A stretch of 64,000 nucleotides of DNA from JBFLYH01 sp964630235 (GTDB lineage: Bacteria > Oederibacteriota > JAAXVQ01 > JAUVAV01): contig CAZVUO010000001.1 of the NCBI GenBank assembly GCA_964630235.1, forward strand, positions 248,001 to 312,000. Reading direction: 5' to 3'. Positions 1 through 10,600 of the stretch are shown here, piece after piece. How positions within the stretch are numbered: position 1 is the first letter of the stretch; every line of letters begins with the position of its first letter. Under the pieces are notes generated by a model that worked only from the letters and a program-made list of their open reading frames with translations, did not search any database and had not been told where the DNA came from. The position numbers and the translations under genes are program-made.

Positions 1-3000
1 CGACTGGGTCGGCATGTCGGTGTTGAAAACCTGGTTGGTCCGCAGGGGCGCCACATCCGAGTCGTACAGATTGAGGCTCGTGCTTCCCAGCGGAGAGGTG
101 ACGCTCATGCCATTGGGGCTGAACCCCGGCGTATAGCCTAAGGCCGGCATGACACCGGCGCCCATCACGCCCTGGCCGCCGTACCCCATCGTGCCCGTGC
201 CGGCGTACAATCCGCCAGTTCCGAACGCCCCGCCTTGCAGCATGACCGGCGAGGTTTCAGGCGGCAGGAACCCGGTCATGCCCAGACGCAGCATGGGCGC
301 GTCCATGGCAAGCTGGGGCATCATATAGGCTGGGCCCTGGCTCGGCATCATCAGCCGTTCGCCCACGCTGGCCTTGATCGGGTCAGCCCAGTTGAAGCCC
401 TGTCTCATGCCCTCCTGGACTTTGGGATCCAAGGCCGGTTCAGTGGGCCGGTTCTGCTGTTGCGGCTGCTCCTGCTGGGTTTGGCTGGATTGCGCTTGCG
501 CGGCCACGACTGGAACATTCAGCGGCTTTTCGTTCTTCGCGGCCTCGCTCAGCTGTTCCAGTTTGTTTTGGATGTCCAGTTTCCAGGTGAAATTCTGGGC
601 TTTGGTATCCGGACTGGTTTGGACCGTGGGGGTGAACAGGTTGACGAAGTCGCCCAGAGCCCTGGCAAAACGCATGGTCTGAATGGTGGAGTAGCCTTCT
701 TCCCGGAGCAACGGCGCCGCGTACACGCTGTAATATGTTGACAGCCCGGCGCTCAGGGTCGGAACGAGGATGAGCGCCGTGACTTTGGGCACATTGGAAG
801 GCCGGGGATCAGCCACATACATGACCGCGCCCACGGCGACCGTGCTGAGAATACTGCCCACGAGCTGGGAATAGGCGTCCGTGTAGCCCAGGCTTTTCAT
901 CACATGGACAATGGCCGCCTCGCCCACGACCTGCAGCAAGGAACGCGCGAACGGCGAGAGGACGAACTTGCCCAGATCGAACCCTCCCTGCGGGCTGAAC
1001 GCTTCCCCGAACATTTCGTCCAGCGACTTCAAAAAGGCGCCGCCGAACGTTTTGCTCCCGCCCGTGGCAAATTCCGCGATACCTCCGGCGACCATGCCGG
1101 CCATCAGCGCCACAAACGCCGTCATGATCGGGCTGGCGTCCGGAACCAGCAGCAAGAACACATCCACCAGGACCCGCGCGATCACGGCTTTGATGATGGC
1201 TTTCGCGACCGCGGGCAGCACCAGGGTATTGAACAAACCGCCCGCGTTTTGAATAACGGCTTGAACCGCGGCCTGGGAAATGGACAGCACGGTGGTGGTG
1301 GTGGCGCCGGCGGCCATGGCCAGGCCGTTTGCCCACCCGCCCAGGAAGGCGCACAAAATGCCGAGTGTCATGGCCAAAGCCGGAGGCAGGGGCACGAAGG
1401 CCATGACCGCCTCGAGAATGATGATGATGGCCAGCAGGATGGGAGCGGCCGTGCCGACTGTAAAAATGGTCAGGACCACGGTCACCACGAACATCAGGAT
1501 CTTGCCCAGGGGCGAAGCGAAGAACTTGGCGCAGCCGCTGCCGCCGCCGCCCTTTTCCTCCGGCGGGTCCGGATGGTCGTACATATTCTTGTACTCATTG
1601 GCCAGTGCGTCCCAATTGCCGTCCACGGGCGCGTTGCCGGTCCAGGGCGAAACGTACGTGCTGACTTCAAAGGTCGGACGCGGCGGGATCGAACTGTTCG
1701 GATTGCTGGCGGCCTGCACCGCCGCGGTCGCCACCGTAACGATGTTGTTGCCCGTTCCAGCCGGCACAATGGTGCCGATCGTGCCCGCGGCCGGCGCGCT
1801 GCTGCTTCCCATCAGCATCATGCCCTGCATATTCACGTCGTACATCTGGGGCATGGTCTGCGGCGCCATGCCCAGCTGCGGCTGGGTCGCCGTCACCGAG
1901 GGCTGGATCTGCGTGCGCACCGTCGGCACCGTGAACGCCGTCTGCAGTGTCGTGTTGATCGGCTGCGTGGCGGTGATCAGGGTTCCCTGGCTGAGCGCGT
2001 TCGGCAGGCTGGCGATCAGGTTGTTGCCCGAATTGCTGATCGGCGTGAAGCCGGCATTGGTATTCAGCGGGCTGGTCGCCAACAGGGGGTTGACCGCGGC
2101 TTGCGCCGGGTCGCGGAGCGTGGTGTCCGGCTGGACCACCAGGCTGGCCGCCTGGACTTCGTTATCGCCGGTCACCGGGACCTGGTTTTGGTTCGGATCG
2201 GCGAGCGTGGTGTCCGGCCCCACCATGCAAATGCCCAGCTGGTCATTCTGCTGAATTTGGGTGTTCTGCACCAACGGCTGGCTGCCCACCAGGGGGTCGT
2301 TTTGGATCAACGGCAAATCCGCCACCGACAATTCCTGGCGCGGCGTCTCGATCAGGGCTGGAGCGGGCGTCTCGTTCTCGACCGGAATGGTGTCATTGTT
2401 GATTTGAATCTGGTCCACCATCAGCGCGTTCACGTCAATTTGCAGCGTGTCCGCTCCCAGCACCGAGGTGGCCGAAATCTCCGGCGCCGGCAGGTCAATC
2501 TCGATCACCGTCACATCCAGATCCAAATTGGAGGCATCCACCGCCGCCGGCCCGCCTTCATCCTCGGCCGGCACGCCCAGCATGGCCATGAACTGGTCCG
2601 TCAGGTCCTCGTCTTCCGCCTGGCCTTCGCCTTCCGGCTTCTCCTCTTCCTCGCCCGTATCCGTTCCTACCGGCTTTTTATCCTGCTCGGGCTCAACGAC
2701 CTCTGGCGCCGCGGCAACCTCGACCTTCGGCACGTCCGTCTCGACCGGACCCGCGGCCGCATCCGGCTGAGGTTCCGCGGTTTGCACCAAATTCGTGGCG
2801 GGGATTTCCGGCAAAGCAAGATCCTCGGCTCCGCTCGTCTCCACCACCCCGGTCTCCACGCGCTCCGGAGTCGTCACGTCCATTCCCAGGAAGGCCTTCA
2901 ACTGATCCGTCCAGTTCGTCGTCTGGTTGGGTTTTTGCTCCTGGTCGTCGCCGGGCTCTTGGTCCTGGCCAGGCAGTACCTGTCCAGGTTGACCCTGATC

Positions 3001-4233
3001 CGTCTGCTGATCCGGATTCTGTGCCAGCTGCTGTTCAGGCTGGGGCTGCTCCGTGTCCTCGGTGCGCACCAGTTGCTCACCGTCATCCTGGACCGGTTGC
3101 TCCACCCGGGTGGTGCCCTGCGGCTGCTCTCCCTGATCCGCCGGCGCAATCACCTCCGCCTGCTCGCCCTCGGGAACCCTGGTCAGCGTCCTGGTCTCGC
3201 CCTCCTCCTGGACGCCAGCGGGAGTCATAACCAGGGTTTCAGTCCTGGGTGTTTCACTCAGTCCCAGCAAAGCCAGGAACTGCTGCGTCAAATTACCGTT
3301 CTGGGAGGCGTCCGTGCCTTGATCCGCCTGCTGCTGGTCTTTTGGCAGCACGACGTTTTGCTGGTCAACCTGTTTCTCTTCGGGCAGCTGTACCTGGTTC
3401 TGATCCAGCAGCTGCTGGTCTTCGGTGCGGACGTTGTCGGTCTGAACGGCATTCGGCTGCAGCGCGTCGGGGCTGGACGGCAAGGTAGCCAGCTGTGTGT
3501 CCGGCGTCTGCGGCGTTTCGACCACCGCGTTCGGGTCCTGCTCCGGCATCTCGGCGATTTCCGTCTGCACGGCCGGCTGGTCTTCCTTGAAAGCCGTGGC
3601 CGGCATGGGCAGACGGGCCAGGTCCTTGTTGTCCCCGGCCTGGATCTGCGCGGGATCCGCATTGTCCATCTCCAGAGACATGCCCAGTGGACCCTGCTGC
3701 AGGGTCACGATATCCGCCATGGTCGCGGGATCCACCTGGGGGATCGAGGAAACCTGCTGGTCGGGTTGGATCAGCGACATCTGCCCCTGGGGGCCGGTGG
3801 CCGGCTGGCCGAGCATTTCATTGACCAGCGCGTCCATGTTCATGCTGCCGGCCGCGCGCTCGGACAGCGTCTGCAGGGAAACCGTATCCAGCAGGCTGCC
3901 GTATTCCGATTTCAAGACATTCATGGATGTATCCGACAGAGCGGACAGAGCGGGGTTGTTCAGGCTGTCCGGGTTGGCTACATCCACAAACGCATCGGGC
4001 TTGGCATTGTCCGCGGGGTTGGTGCCGGACATCAGCGCGTCGCGCTGGACCTCCAGCTTGCTTCCCTGGTACTGTTTGTAGTCGTCGTAGGCATGGGCGA
4101 TAATGGCGTCCAGGCCCGTCATGGTGAATGTGAACGTGAACGCCACCATGAAGGCCACGACCCGCCGCCACTCCTGGCGCAGCAAGCGCGTGCCCTTGTG
4201 GATTGAGCGTACGATTTCATTGCGCGTAATCAT
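1..4233 (-). CDS. Giant protein A, N-terminal 1,411 residues (runs off left edge)
   Basis: The frame is open without a stop from the ATG at 4233 to base 1, so the C-terminus lies outside the window. A GGGG Shine-Dalgarno 7 nt upstream supports the start. Residues about 24-44 form a signal-anchor with FTMTGLDAIIAHA. Next come VLKSEYGSLLDTVSLQTLSE (about 100-120) and an acidic, Gln/Pro/Glu-rich, presumably disordered region to about residue 850 with three L-x-x-Q-F-L-A-L-L-G-like motifs. A hydrophobic block (about 905-1150) contains GTAAPILLAIIII and PLPPAL. The visible end is Gln-rich, then Gly-rich. The same order and similar motifs occur at the start of the 8,042-aa protein encoded at 25289-49417, so the two are paralogues. 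I do not recognise a known family and assign no function; membrane attachment is inferred. Whether it also carries repeats or a SecA-like domain cannot be seen here. Confidence 0.85.
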   Translation of the reverse strand, partial: MITRNEIVRSIHKGTRLLRQEWRRVVAFMVAFTFTFTMTGLDAIIAHAYDDYKQYQGSKLEVQRDALMSGTNPADNAKPDAFVDVANPDSLNNPALSALSDTSMNVLKSEYGSLLDTVSLQTLSERAAGSMNMDALVNEMLGQPATGPQGQMSLIQPDQQVSSIPQVDPATMADIVTLQQGPLGMSLEMDNADPAQIQAGDNKDLARLPMPATAFKEDQPAVQTEIAEMPEQDPNAVVETPQTPDTQLATLPSSPDALQPNAVQTDNVRTEDQQLLDQNQVQLPEEKQVDQQNVVLPKDQQQADQGTDASQNGNLTQQFLALLGLSETPRTETLVMTPAGVQEEGETRTLTRVPEGEQAEVIAPADQGEQPQGTTRVEQPVQDDGEQLVRTEDTEQPQPEQQLAQNPDQQTDQGQPGQVLPGQDQEPGDDQEQKPNQTTNWTDQLKAFLGMDVTTPERVETGVVETSGAEDLALPEIPATNLVQTAEPQPDAAAGPVETDVPKVEVAAAPEVVEPEQDKKPVGTDTGEEEEKPEGEGQAEDEDLTDQFMAMLGVPAEDEGGPAAVDASNLDLDVTVIEIDLPAPEISATSVLGADTLQIDVNALMVDQIQINNDTIPVENETPAPALIETPRQELSVADLPLIQNDPLVGSQPLVQNTQIQQNDQLGICMVGPDTTLADPNQNQVPVTGDNEVQAASLVVQPDTTLRDPAQAAVNPLLATSPLNTNAGFTPISNSGNNLIASLPNALSQGTLITATQPINTTLQTAFTVPTVRTQIQPSVTATQPQLGMAPQTMPQMYDVNMQGMMLMGSSSAPAAGTIGTIVPAGTGNNIVTVATAAVQAASNPNSSIPPRPTFEVSTYVSPWTGNAPVDGNWDALANEYKNMYDHPDPPEEKGGGGSGCAKFFASPLGKILMFVVTVVLTIFTVGTAAPILLAIIIILEAVMAFVPLPPALAMTLGILCAFLGGWANGLAMAAGATTTTVLSISQAAVQAVIQNAGGLFNTLVLPAVAKAIIKAVIARVLVDVFLLLVPDASPIMTAFVALMAGMVAGGIAEFATGGSKTFGGAFLKSLDEMFGEAFSPQGGFDLGKFVLSPFARSLLQVVGEAAIVHVMKSLGYTDAYSQLVGSILSTVAVGAVMYVADPRPSNVPKVTALILVPTLSAGLSTYYSVYAAPLLREEGYSTIQTMRFARALGDFVNLFTPTVQTSPDTKAQNFTWKLDIQNKLEQLSEAAKNEKPLNVPVVAAQAQSSQTQQEQPQQQNRPTEPALDPKVQEGMRQGFNWADPIKASVGERLMMPSQGPAYMMPQLAMDAPMLRLGMTGFLPPETSPVMLQGGAFGTGGLYAGTGTMGYGGQGVMGAGVMPALGYTPGFSPNGMSVTSPLGSTSLNLYDSDVAPLRTNQVFNTDMPTQS

Positions 4234-4433
4234 GGTCTCACCCCGCCCGCCCGGCCCGTCTGCCGCCGGTGTGTTGTAACCGCCTCTGACTCGCGATGTT
4301 TTTTCCTCTCGCATGCGTCCCCCACACGAACAATAAATTTTTACCGCCGCTCGCGCGGAGTAAAATATTTACTACCACTAAATCCTTCATATTTATTAAT
4401 AATATTTATTTTTCCCCTTTTTATCTCACTATA
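4234..4433 (-). other. 5' leader of giant gene A, about 194 nt
   Basis: No gene is seen here. From the predicted transcription start near 4427 to the ATG the leader is AT-rich in its first half and GC-rich near the Shine-Dalgarno. I could not fit it to a known riboswitch consensus. Confidence 0.45.
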
Positions 4434-4462
4434 AGTATATCACCCACTTCGGGGGTAGTCAA
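4434..4462 (-). promoter_or_regulatory. Sigma70 promoter of giant gene A
   Basis: On the minus strand TTGACT (4457-4462) is followed by exactly 17 nt and TATACT (4434-4439), with an extended -10 TG. The block GTGATATACT is identical upstream of giants B and C and of the lnt gene at 23572. Confidence 0.8.
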
Positions 4463-4500
4463 AAGCCCGGCTTAATTTTTAAGCCTTATTTACAAGGCTT
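4463..4500. promoter_or_regulatory. Overlapping inverted repeats upstream of the giant A promoter
   Basis: Two perfect 7-bp inverted repeats overlap: GGCTTAA-TTT-TTAAGCC (4469-4485) and AAGCCTT-ATTTAC-AAGGCTT (4481-4500). They lie immediately upstream of the -35. Partly similar AT-rich sequence lies upstream of the other two giant promoters. They could be an operator, an UP-like element, or a hairpin; the sequence does not decide. Confidence 0.4.
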
Positions 4501-4586
4501 TTATGAGCGTTTGTAAATATTCACATAATTCATAAAATTTGCAAAATTTTACCGATCCGGGTCATAAAATTACTGAAAATAATCGC

Positions 4587-4623
4587 AAAAAAAAGCCGCC
4601 CCCGGGAATTCCCGGGGGCGGCT
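4587..4623 (-). terminator. Intrinsic terminator of giant gene B
   Basis: A perfect 30-nt palindrome (4594-4623, GC-rich arms meeting at GGGAATTCCC) is followed on the minus strand by eight T. It starts about 14 nt after the TAA at 4638-4640. Confidence 0.92.
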
Positions 4624-4637
4624 CGATTTGCCAAAGG

Positions 4638-7600
4638 TTACCGTTGCTCAAAACCCTGCAACAGTTTGTTGTCGATCCGCATGCTGTCAACCCGCGGATC
4701 CCCGTAGAGTTCGAACTGGATGAACTCGAGTGCTTTTTCCGACATGCCTTCGGCCTCGGCGACCTGCTTCTCGCCGTCCTTGCCCTTGACCGAGATCAGA
4801 CGCCCGCTCTTGTCGAACTTCATCACCGTCTGATTGCCGTCGGCGTCTGTTTCCACCCGGGTGATGGCCAGCACTTCACCGGCGGCGTCTGTCTGGTAGT
4901 CATAGGCGATCTTGGTGCCGTCCTGCAGCTGCTTGGCCACCAGACGCCCGTCGCGATACGTTTTCTGCTCGAGCGCCTTGCCGCCGGCCCCGGCGACCAC
5001 GGCTGTATAGTTGCCCGTGCCGGCGCCAGAATACTGGTAGGTCGTTTTCTGTCCGTCGGCCTGCAAGCTGATCAGGCGGCCGTCAGGACCATATTCCATC
5101 GTGACTTCGCCAGTTTGGGTGCGTTCCGTCACGACGGTTTTGTCGCCCTGGTAAGCGTAGGTCCGCGTGGCGCCGCCGTCGTTCACGGCGACCAAGCGCC
5201 CGGCTTGGTCATATTGGGCAACCTGGACCTGTCCGGCCGCGTCTCTGGTGGTCTCGGTGAACCCATCGGCTTCATAGTTGAAGGTGTGCACCGCACCGCC
5301 GTGGTCCACGGCTTCAACCACCCGGCCTTTTTCATCCCGGCTGACCACGCTGGCGTACTTCATGCTTTCTGCTATCTTGGCCGCCTGCTTGACCTCATCG
5401 CTGACCATTTCGCCTCCGGTCATCGCCAGGCGAACCTCCTCGACCATCTGCTGGTTGTCCAGCAGCAGCGAAGTCAGCTTGCCCAGGAGCGATTCCTGCG
5501 CGGCCCCGCCGAAAACCAGCCGGCTGACCTTTACCAGCTGCTCCAGCAGCTGCGCCGCGCCGGAATTCTGCAGGGCGGCCGCGACGGCTTCCTGCCCCAG
5601 CTTGGACAGGGCCAGTTTCAGGAACTCGGCCACATCCGCCAGAGACCGAATGCCGGCAAAGGCGGCCAGCAACTCATCCTGCGCGGTAAGTGTCTCCCCG
5701 GTTTCCGGTTTGACTTCCTCTTCCGCCGGTTCCGCAGCGCGGCCTTTGTCGGCCACCGCGGTGGCGACCGGCGCCACGGCCGCGGCCGTGACCTCTTCCG
5801 CCGTTTCCACGACCGGGGCCGCCGGCTGGTCAAGCCGGCCTTTGCCGCTCTGCTGCTGATCCTCCATGCCGCCGGCCAGGAGCACGCCGCCCGCCTTGTT
5901 TCCATGCGACAGGCGATAGCTCATGACACTGCTCCCCGACACCTGGCTCTTGCTGCCAACGCCGCCGGCGATGATCGTGCCGGTGTTCTGGGACATGGTA
6001 TCCGCGTAGAACTGCTCGCTCTTGGTGCCCGAGCTCCACCACATCCAGCCGTCACCGGTCTTATTGTAGGAGGTGTCTTTCATATACCACTTGGTGCTGT
6101 AGACCGGCTCCTCGTCCTCGTATTCTTCCTCCACCTCCGAGCAAACCGGCGGCACGGATTCGTCACACTTGGTCACGGTCCGCGTCTTGGTCACGGTCTT
6201 CGTTCCGGTCTGCACCTGCTCGGACCCCGTGATCTCCCGCTTGTCGCCCCAATGGGCGCTGCTGAATTTATTGTTCATGAGCGAATAATTGCGCGTGTCG
6301 TAGGTGTTTGGCGCATCATCCGAAATCGTGCTCCAGGTGCTGGAACTGCTGGTCGGACGGAAGCGGTTGCGCTGGTAGAAATTGGACTTGTTGAAGCGGA
6401 TGTTGGAGAAAATGGAGGTCGTGGAGCCGTCTTCGTTGACCGTCACGACCACGTCCGCGAATTGGGTCAGGTCGCCGCTGTTCATATATTCGGCCTGCCA
6501 CTCACCCAGCGTGCGGACGCCCACGTCATCCGGAGCGGTCCAGGACCAGGTCTCCTTCTGAGTATTGTATTTTTTAAGCTGGGTCTTGATGTTCGTGGTC
6601 GCCAGGGCGTCGTCCATGTCCACCGTGTTCTTGGCACCCGTGGCGTCCACCTTGGCTTTGACGCCCCGGAGTTCTCCGCCCTTGAAATAGAAGCCGAACG
6701 CATCGTAATTCATATCGCCCTGCCACTGGCCGCCGCCCTTGTCCGTGAAGGTTTCGTGGGCTTTGGTCCAGTAGCCCTTGTTCTGGGCCGTGCCGGTGTA
6801 GGTGTGCAGCACGCCCATGCTGTCGGTCCAGGTCTTGACGTTCCACCATTTATCCATGAGCAGCTTACCGTCGCGGGCTGAAGTGCCTTCGATCTTGTCC
6901 ACCCTGGCTCCGGCGTAGGTATAAGTAAAGGAACCGACACCGCCTGAACTGGTCAGCATCTTCTGCGTGGACTGGTTCCAGGTGGTGATGCCCTTGTCAT
7001 CCTCGAAGGTCACGTACTCATTGACGCCGCCGAAAACATAATTGACGCTCTCGCCGTCTTCGCGCGTGCCAGTGCCCGTGGTCACGTACTGGCCGTCATT
7101 CTGGAAAGTGATCGTCTGGTTCATGGTGTCGGTGTTGTTCAGGACCCGCTGGGTCAAAACACCGGTGTCCGTATAGGTTTCGGTGCCCGAGCCGTTGTGC
7201 AGGCCCATATAATCCGTGTAGGTGATATTGGCGGAGGTGTGGAAGCGTCCTTCCGGGCTGTCGGTATAGTTCCAGCTTATGGATGAACCGTCGTTATTCC
7301 GGCGGTTGCGGGTGAAGATGGCCGAATTTTCATAGCCCTCATCCATGGTCCAGGATTCCGTGCCCTGATTGTCCGTCACCGTGGCCGCGATCGGACCGCG
7401 GGAGTTGAGGGTGTAGGAGAAAGTTGCGGTGGTGATGTACGTGGCCTGGGTGTAGGTGACCCGGGATACGGTCGGCAGATACATGTACTTGTCCGGATCC
7501 GGAGACGGGACAATGCCGGACATCTGCACGCTCATGGTATGCCGGTCGCCGCTGAACTCCTGCGTCCCGGCCGTGGGGTTGCCGTCCGCGTCGCGTCCGG

Positions 7601-10600
7601 TGTACTCGGTCACATGGATGACCTCGCCGGTCGGATATTTGTAGTCTTCGGTCCAGTTCTTGTATTCCACGCCGTGGACGTCGTAGTGGATGACTTTGTT
7701 TTCGGAATTCTGGACATTGGTCCGGGTTTCCGTCTGTTTGAAGCCTGTCCAGTCGTTATTGACAAAAGTACTGGTATAGATTTCCGTCTTTTTCTTCTTC
7801 CCGTCCTGCTTGTCACGCTGGGTGCGGGAGGCGGTCTTGCGCCCATGCATGTCATAGGCGGTGTTGTCTTCGCGGTACCCTCCCTCCCCTGTGCTGACCG
7901 TGCTCGTGGTCATGCCCGTGGCGGTATTGAATCCATAGGTGGTGTGCGTGACATTGCCGTCTTTGTCCGTGTCGTCGCTCTCCTTCACCACGCCGTAAGT
8001 GGCGTCGTATTCATTCTTCGTGCTCCCGCGCCCGTTGCACTTGACCATGTTCGATGAGGTGTTCATGCCCGTCGAGGAATCCACGTTGTACGTGGATTCT
8101 GTATGCTGCATGCCATTGGCGCCGTAGATGCTGTCGGTCACGGAATTGGTGTTGAATCCGTCCGCATCGTAGTTCGTCATGGTCGTGGAATGGCCGGGGC
8201 TCAGGGAACGCGTCTGCGCCGCATTGCCGGTCCAGTGCACGGCTCCTGTGCGGTAGATCTCGGAATAGCGCGCGCCTGCCGCGGATCCATAGAAATTCTC
8301 GTTCTGCTTATGCAATCCGGCGGCCGGCAGGCCGTTTTCGTCCGAATACGTCCAAGTGCGGGACAGGCCGCTGGTGGTGTACTTGGAACGGCGGATGCCC
8401 GTGTTCTGGTTCCAATCCTTGGTCCAGGTATAGCTGGTGCGGCCGGCAGTGGGGCCGATGGTGCCGTTGCTGACCGAATACATCTCCACGCCCATCTGGT
8501 TATAATCCGAGGTGCTGTCGCCCAGGCCCGTGGTGGTGTACGTCTGCTTCTTCGATCCCGTGAAGTCGTAAATCGTGGAGACCGTGGTGGTGGAGGTGCG
8601 GGCGCGGGAAGCCCCGTAGGTCGTGTCGGTCGTCATGCTGCGGGCAATGCCGTTGATGTCGTGATTGGTGGTGGTGGTGGACAACAGCTGGCCGCCCAAA
8701 CGCGAGTAGGACAGGGCCACGGACCGCTGGGTGAATCCGGTCGCGCTGTTGTAGGTCATGGTCGAGTTCGTGCGGGAAGCCAGTCCGTAAGAGGAAATAT
8801 TCTCGCTGCGGATGGCCAGACCGTGCCCGTCGTAATTGGTCATGGTCGTGCCGTTGCTGTTGACGGAGGTGGATTGGATCAGTTTGCCGGTCGTCTGGTT
8901 CACCACGTAGGTAATGTTGTTGTTGACCGAATACCCCAGTGTCCAGGCCGCGTTCATGACCGTTATCGCATCGGTCTGCGTGCCAGTGTCCGAGGTGTAG
9001 TTGGTCCAGGTCTCGGACAGCGTGCCGCCTCCGCCGTAGGACCGGCTGTACGTTTCCATGTTGAGGCCGGTGTTGGTATTGGCGTCAACATTTGTTTCCA
9101 CGTTGCGATTGCCTTCGCCGGTGGCGTATTTATTATAGGTCAGCATGTGCTTGGCCACGCCGTACTTGGCGTCGAAGGCATCGGTGGTGGTGGTGGACAG
9201 GCCGTTGTCAGCCACCGTCCGGATATTCAAGCCCGTATCGTGGCTGGCGGTGATGGTCGTGTTGGTGGTCTGCGCCAGGGTGGGCAGGAAGTCCGTCACG
9301 CTGATGGAGCTGGTCGCCGTTCCATAACTGCCCTCGAAGAAGGTCGTGGTGGTGCGGTGCGATGTAACCGCGATGGTTTTTTCGTTCAGGCCGGTCTGGC
9401 GGTTGGCGGTGATGGTCGTGGTGATATCCCGCTCGCCCAGCACGCCCCACTGATTGTGCGCGACTGAGCGTTCGGCCACGCCGTAGGTGTCTCTGCTGTA
9501 ATAGGTGTCGGTGGTCCCATACTGGTTGGTGGCGAAGGTGTGCTCGTTCAAACCGCTGTCGCGGTTGGCGGTAATGGTGGTGTTGGTATCCATGGTGTAA
9601 CCCAGCCCGAAATTGTTCACACTGTGCGAACGTTCCGCCACGCCATACCCGTCGCCCGAATACCAGGTTTCGGTCAGGCCATAGGTGTTCCTGCCCGAGG
9701 TAAACGTATTCAGACCGCTCCAATTATCGGCCGTGATCGTGGTGTTGGTGTCCCGCGTATACCCCAGGCCGTAGTTGTTGAGGGAGTGCGAACGCTGGGC
9801 CGTGCCATAGGTGTCCTGCTTGAACCAGGTTTCGGTGGTGCCATAGGCGTTGACTGAACTGGTGAAAGTGTTCAAGCCGCTCCACAGGTCCACCGTGATG
9901 GTGGTGTTGGTGTCGCGGGTCGCGCCCAGGCCGTAATTGTTCACGGCATGCGACCGCTGCGCCACGCCGTACGAGTCCCCGGTATACCAGGTCTCGGACG
10001 TTCCATACCGGTTGACGGCGCTGGTGTAGGTGTTCAGGCCGCTCCACCGGTCCGCCGTGATCGTGGTGTTGGTGTCGCGGGTCGCGCCCAGGCCGTAATT
10101 GTTCACGGCATGCGACCGCTCCGCCACGCCGTAGCTGTCCCGCGAATACCAGGTTTCGTTGGTTCCGTAAGCATTCCGCGCGAACGTGTACTCATTGAGG
10201 CCGTTCCACCGGTTCGCCTGGATGGTGGGTGTGTCCGTGTCACGCGTCGCGCCCAAGCCGAAATTATTCACCGCGTGCGACCGCGTCGCCACGCCGTACG
10301 TGTCCTGCGCGTACCAGGTCTCGGTCCGGCCGTACGCACTGACTGCATGGGTATAGGTATTCAGGCCGTTCCACCGGTCCGCCGTAATGGTCGTGTTGGA
10401 GTCCCGTCCGGCGCCCACGCCAAAATTGTTCACGGAGTGGGAGCGTTCCGCTACGCCGTACGTGTCCTGGGAGTACCAGGTTTCGGTGGTGCCATAGGCA
10501 TTGGTCCCGGTCGTGTAAACGTTCAGGCCGCTCCAGGTGTCGGCGGTGATGGTGCTGTTGGTGTCCCGCGTGGCGCCCAGCCCGAAATTGTTCATGCTGT

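Noticed and set aside
904..4206. 1,100-codon plus-strand frame opposite giant A
   Set aside because: His/Arg/Gly-rich shadow of the minus-strand gene, with no ribosome site or homology signal.
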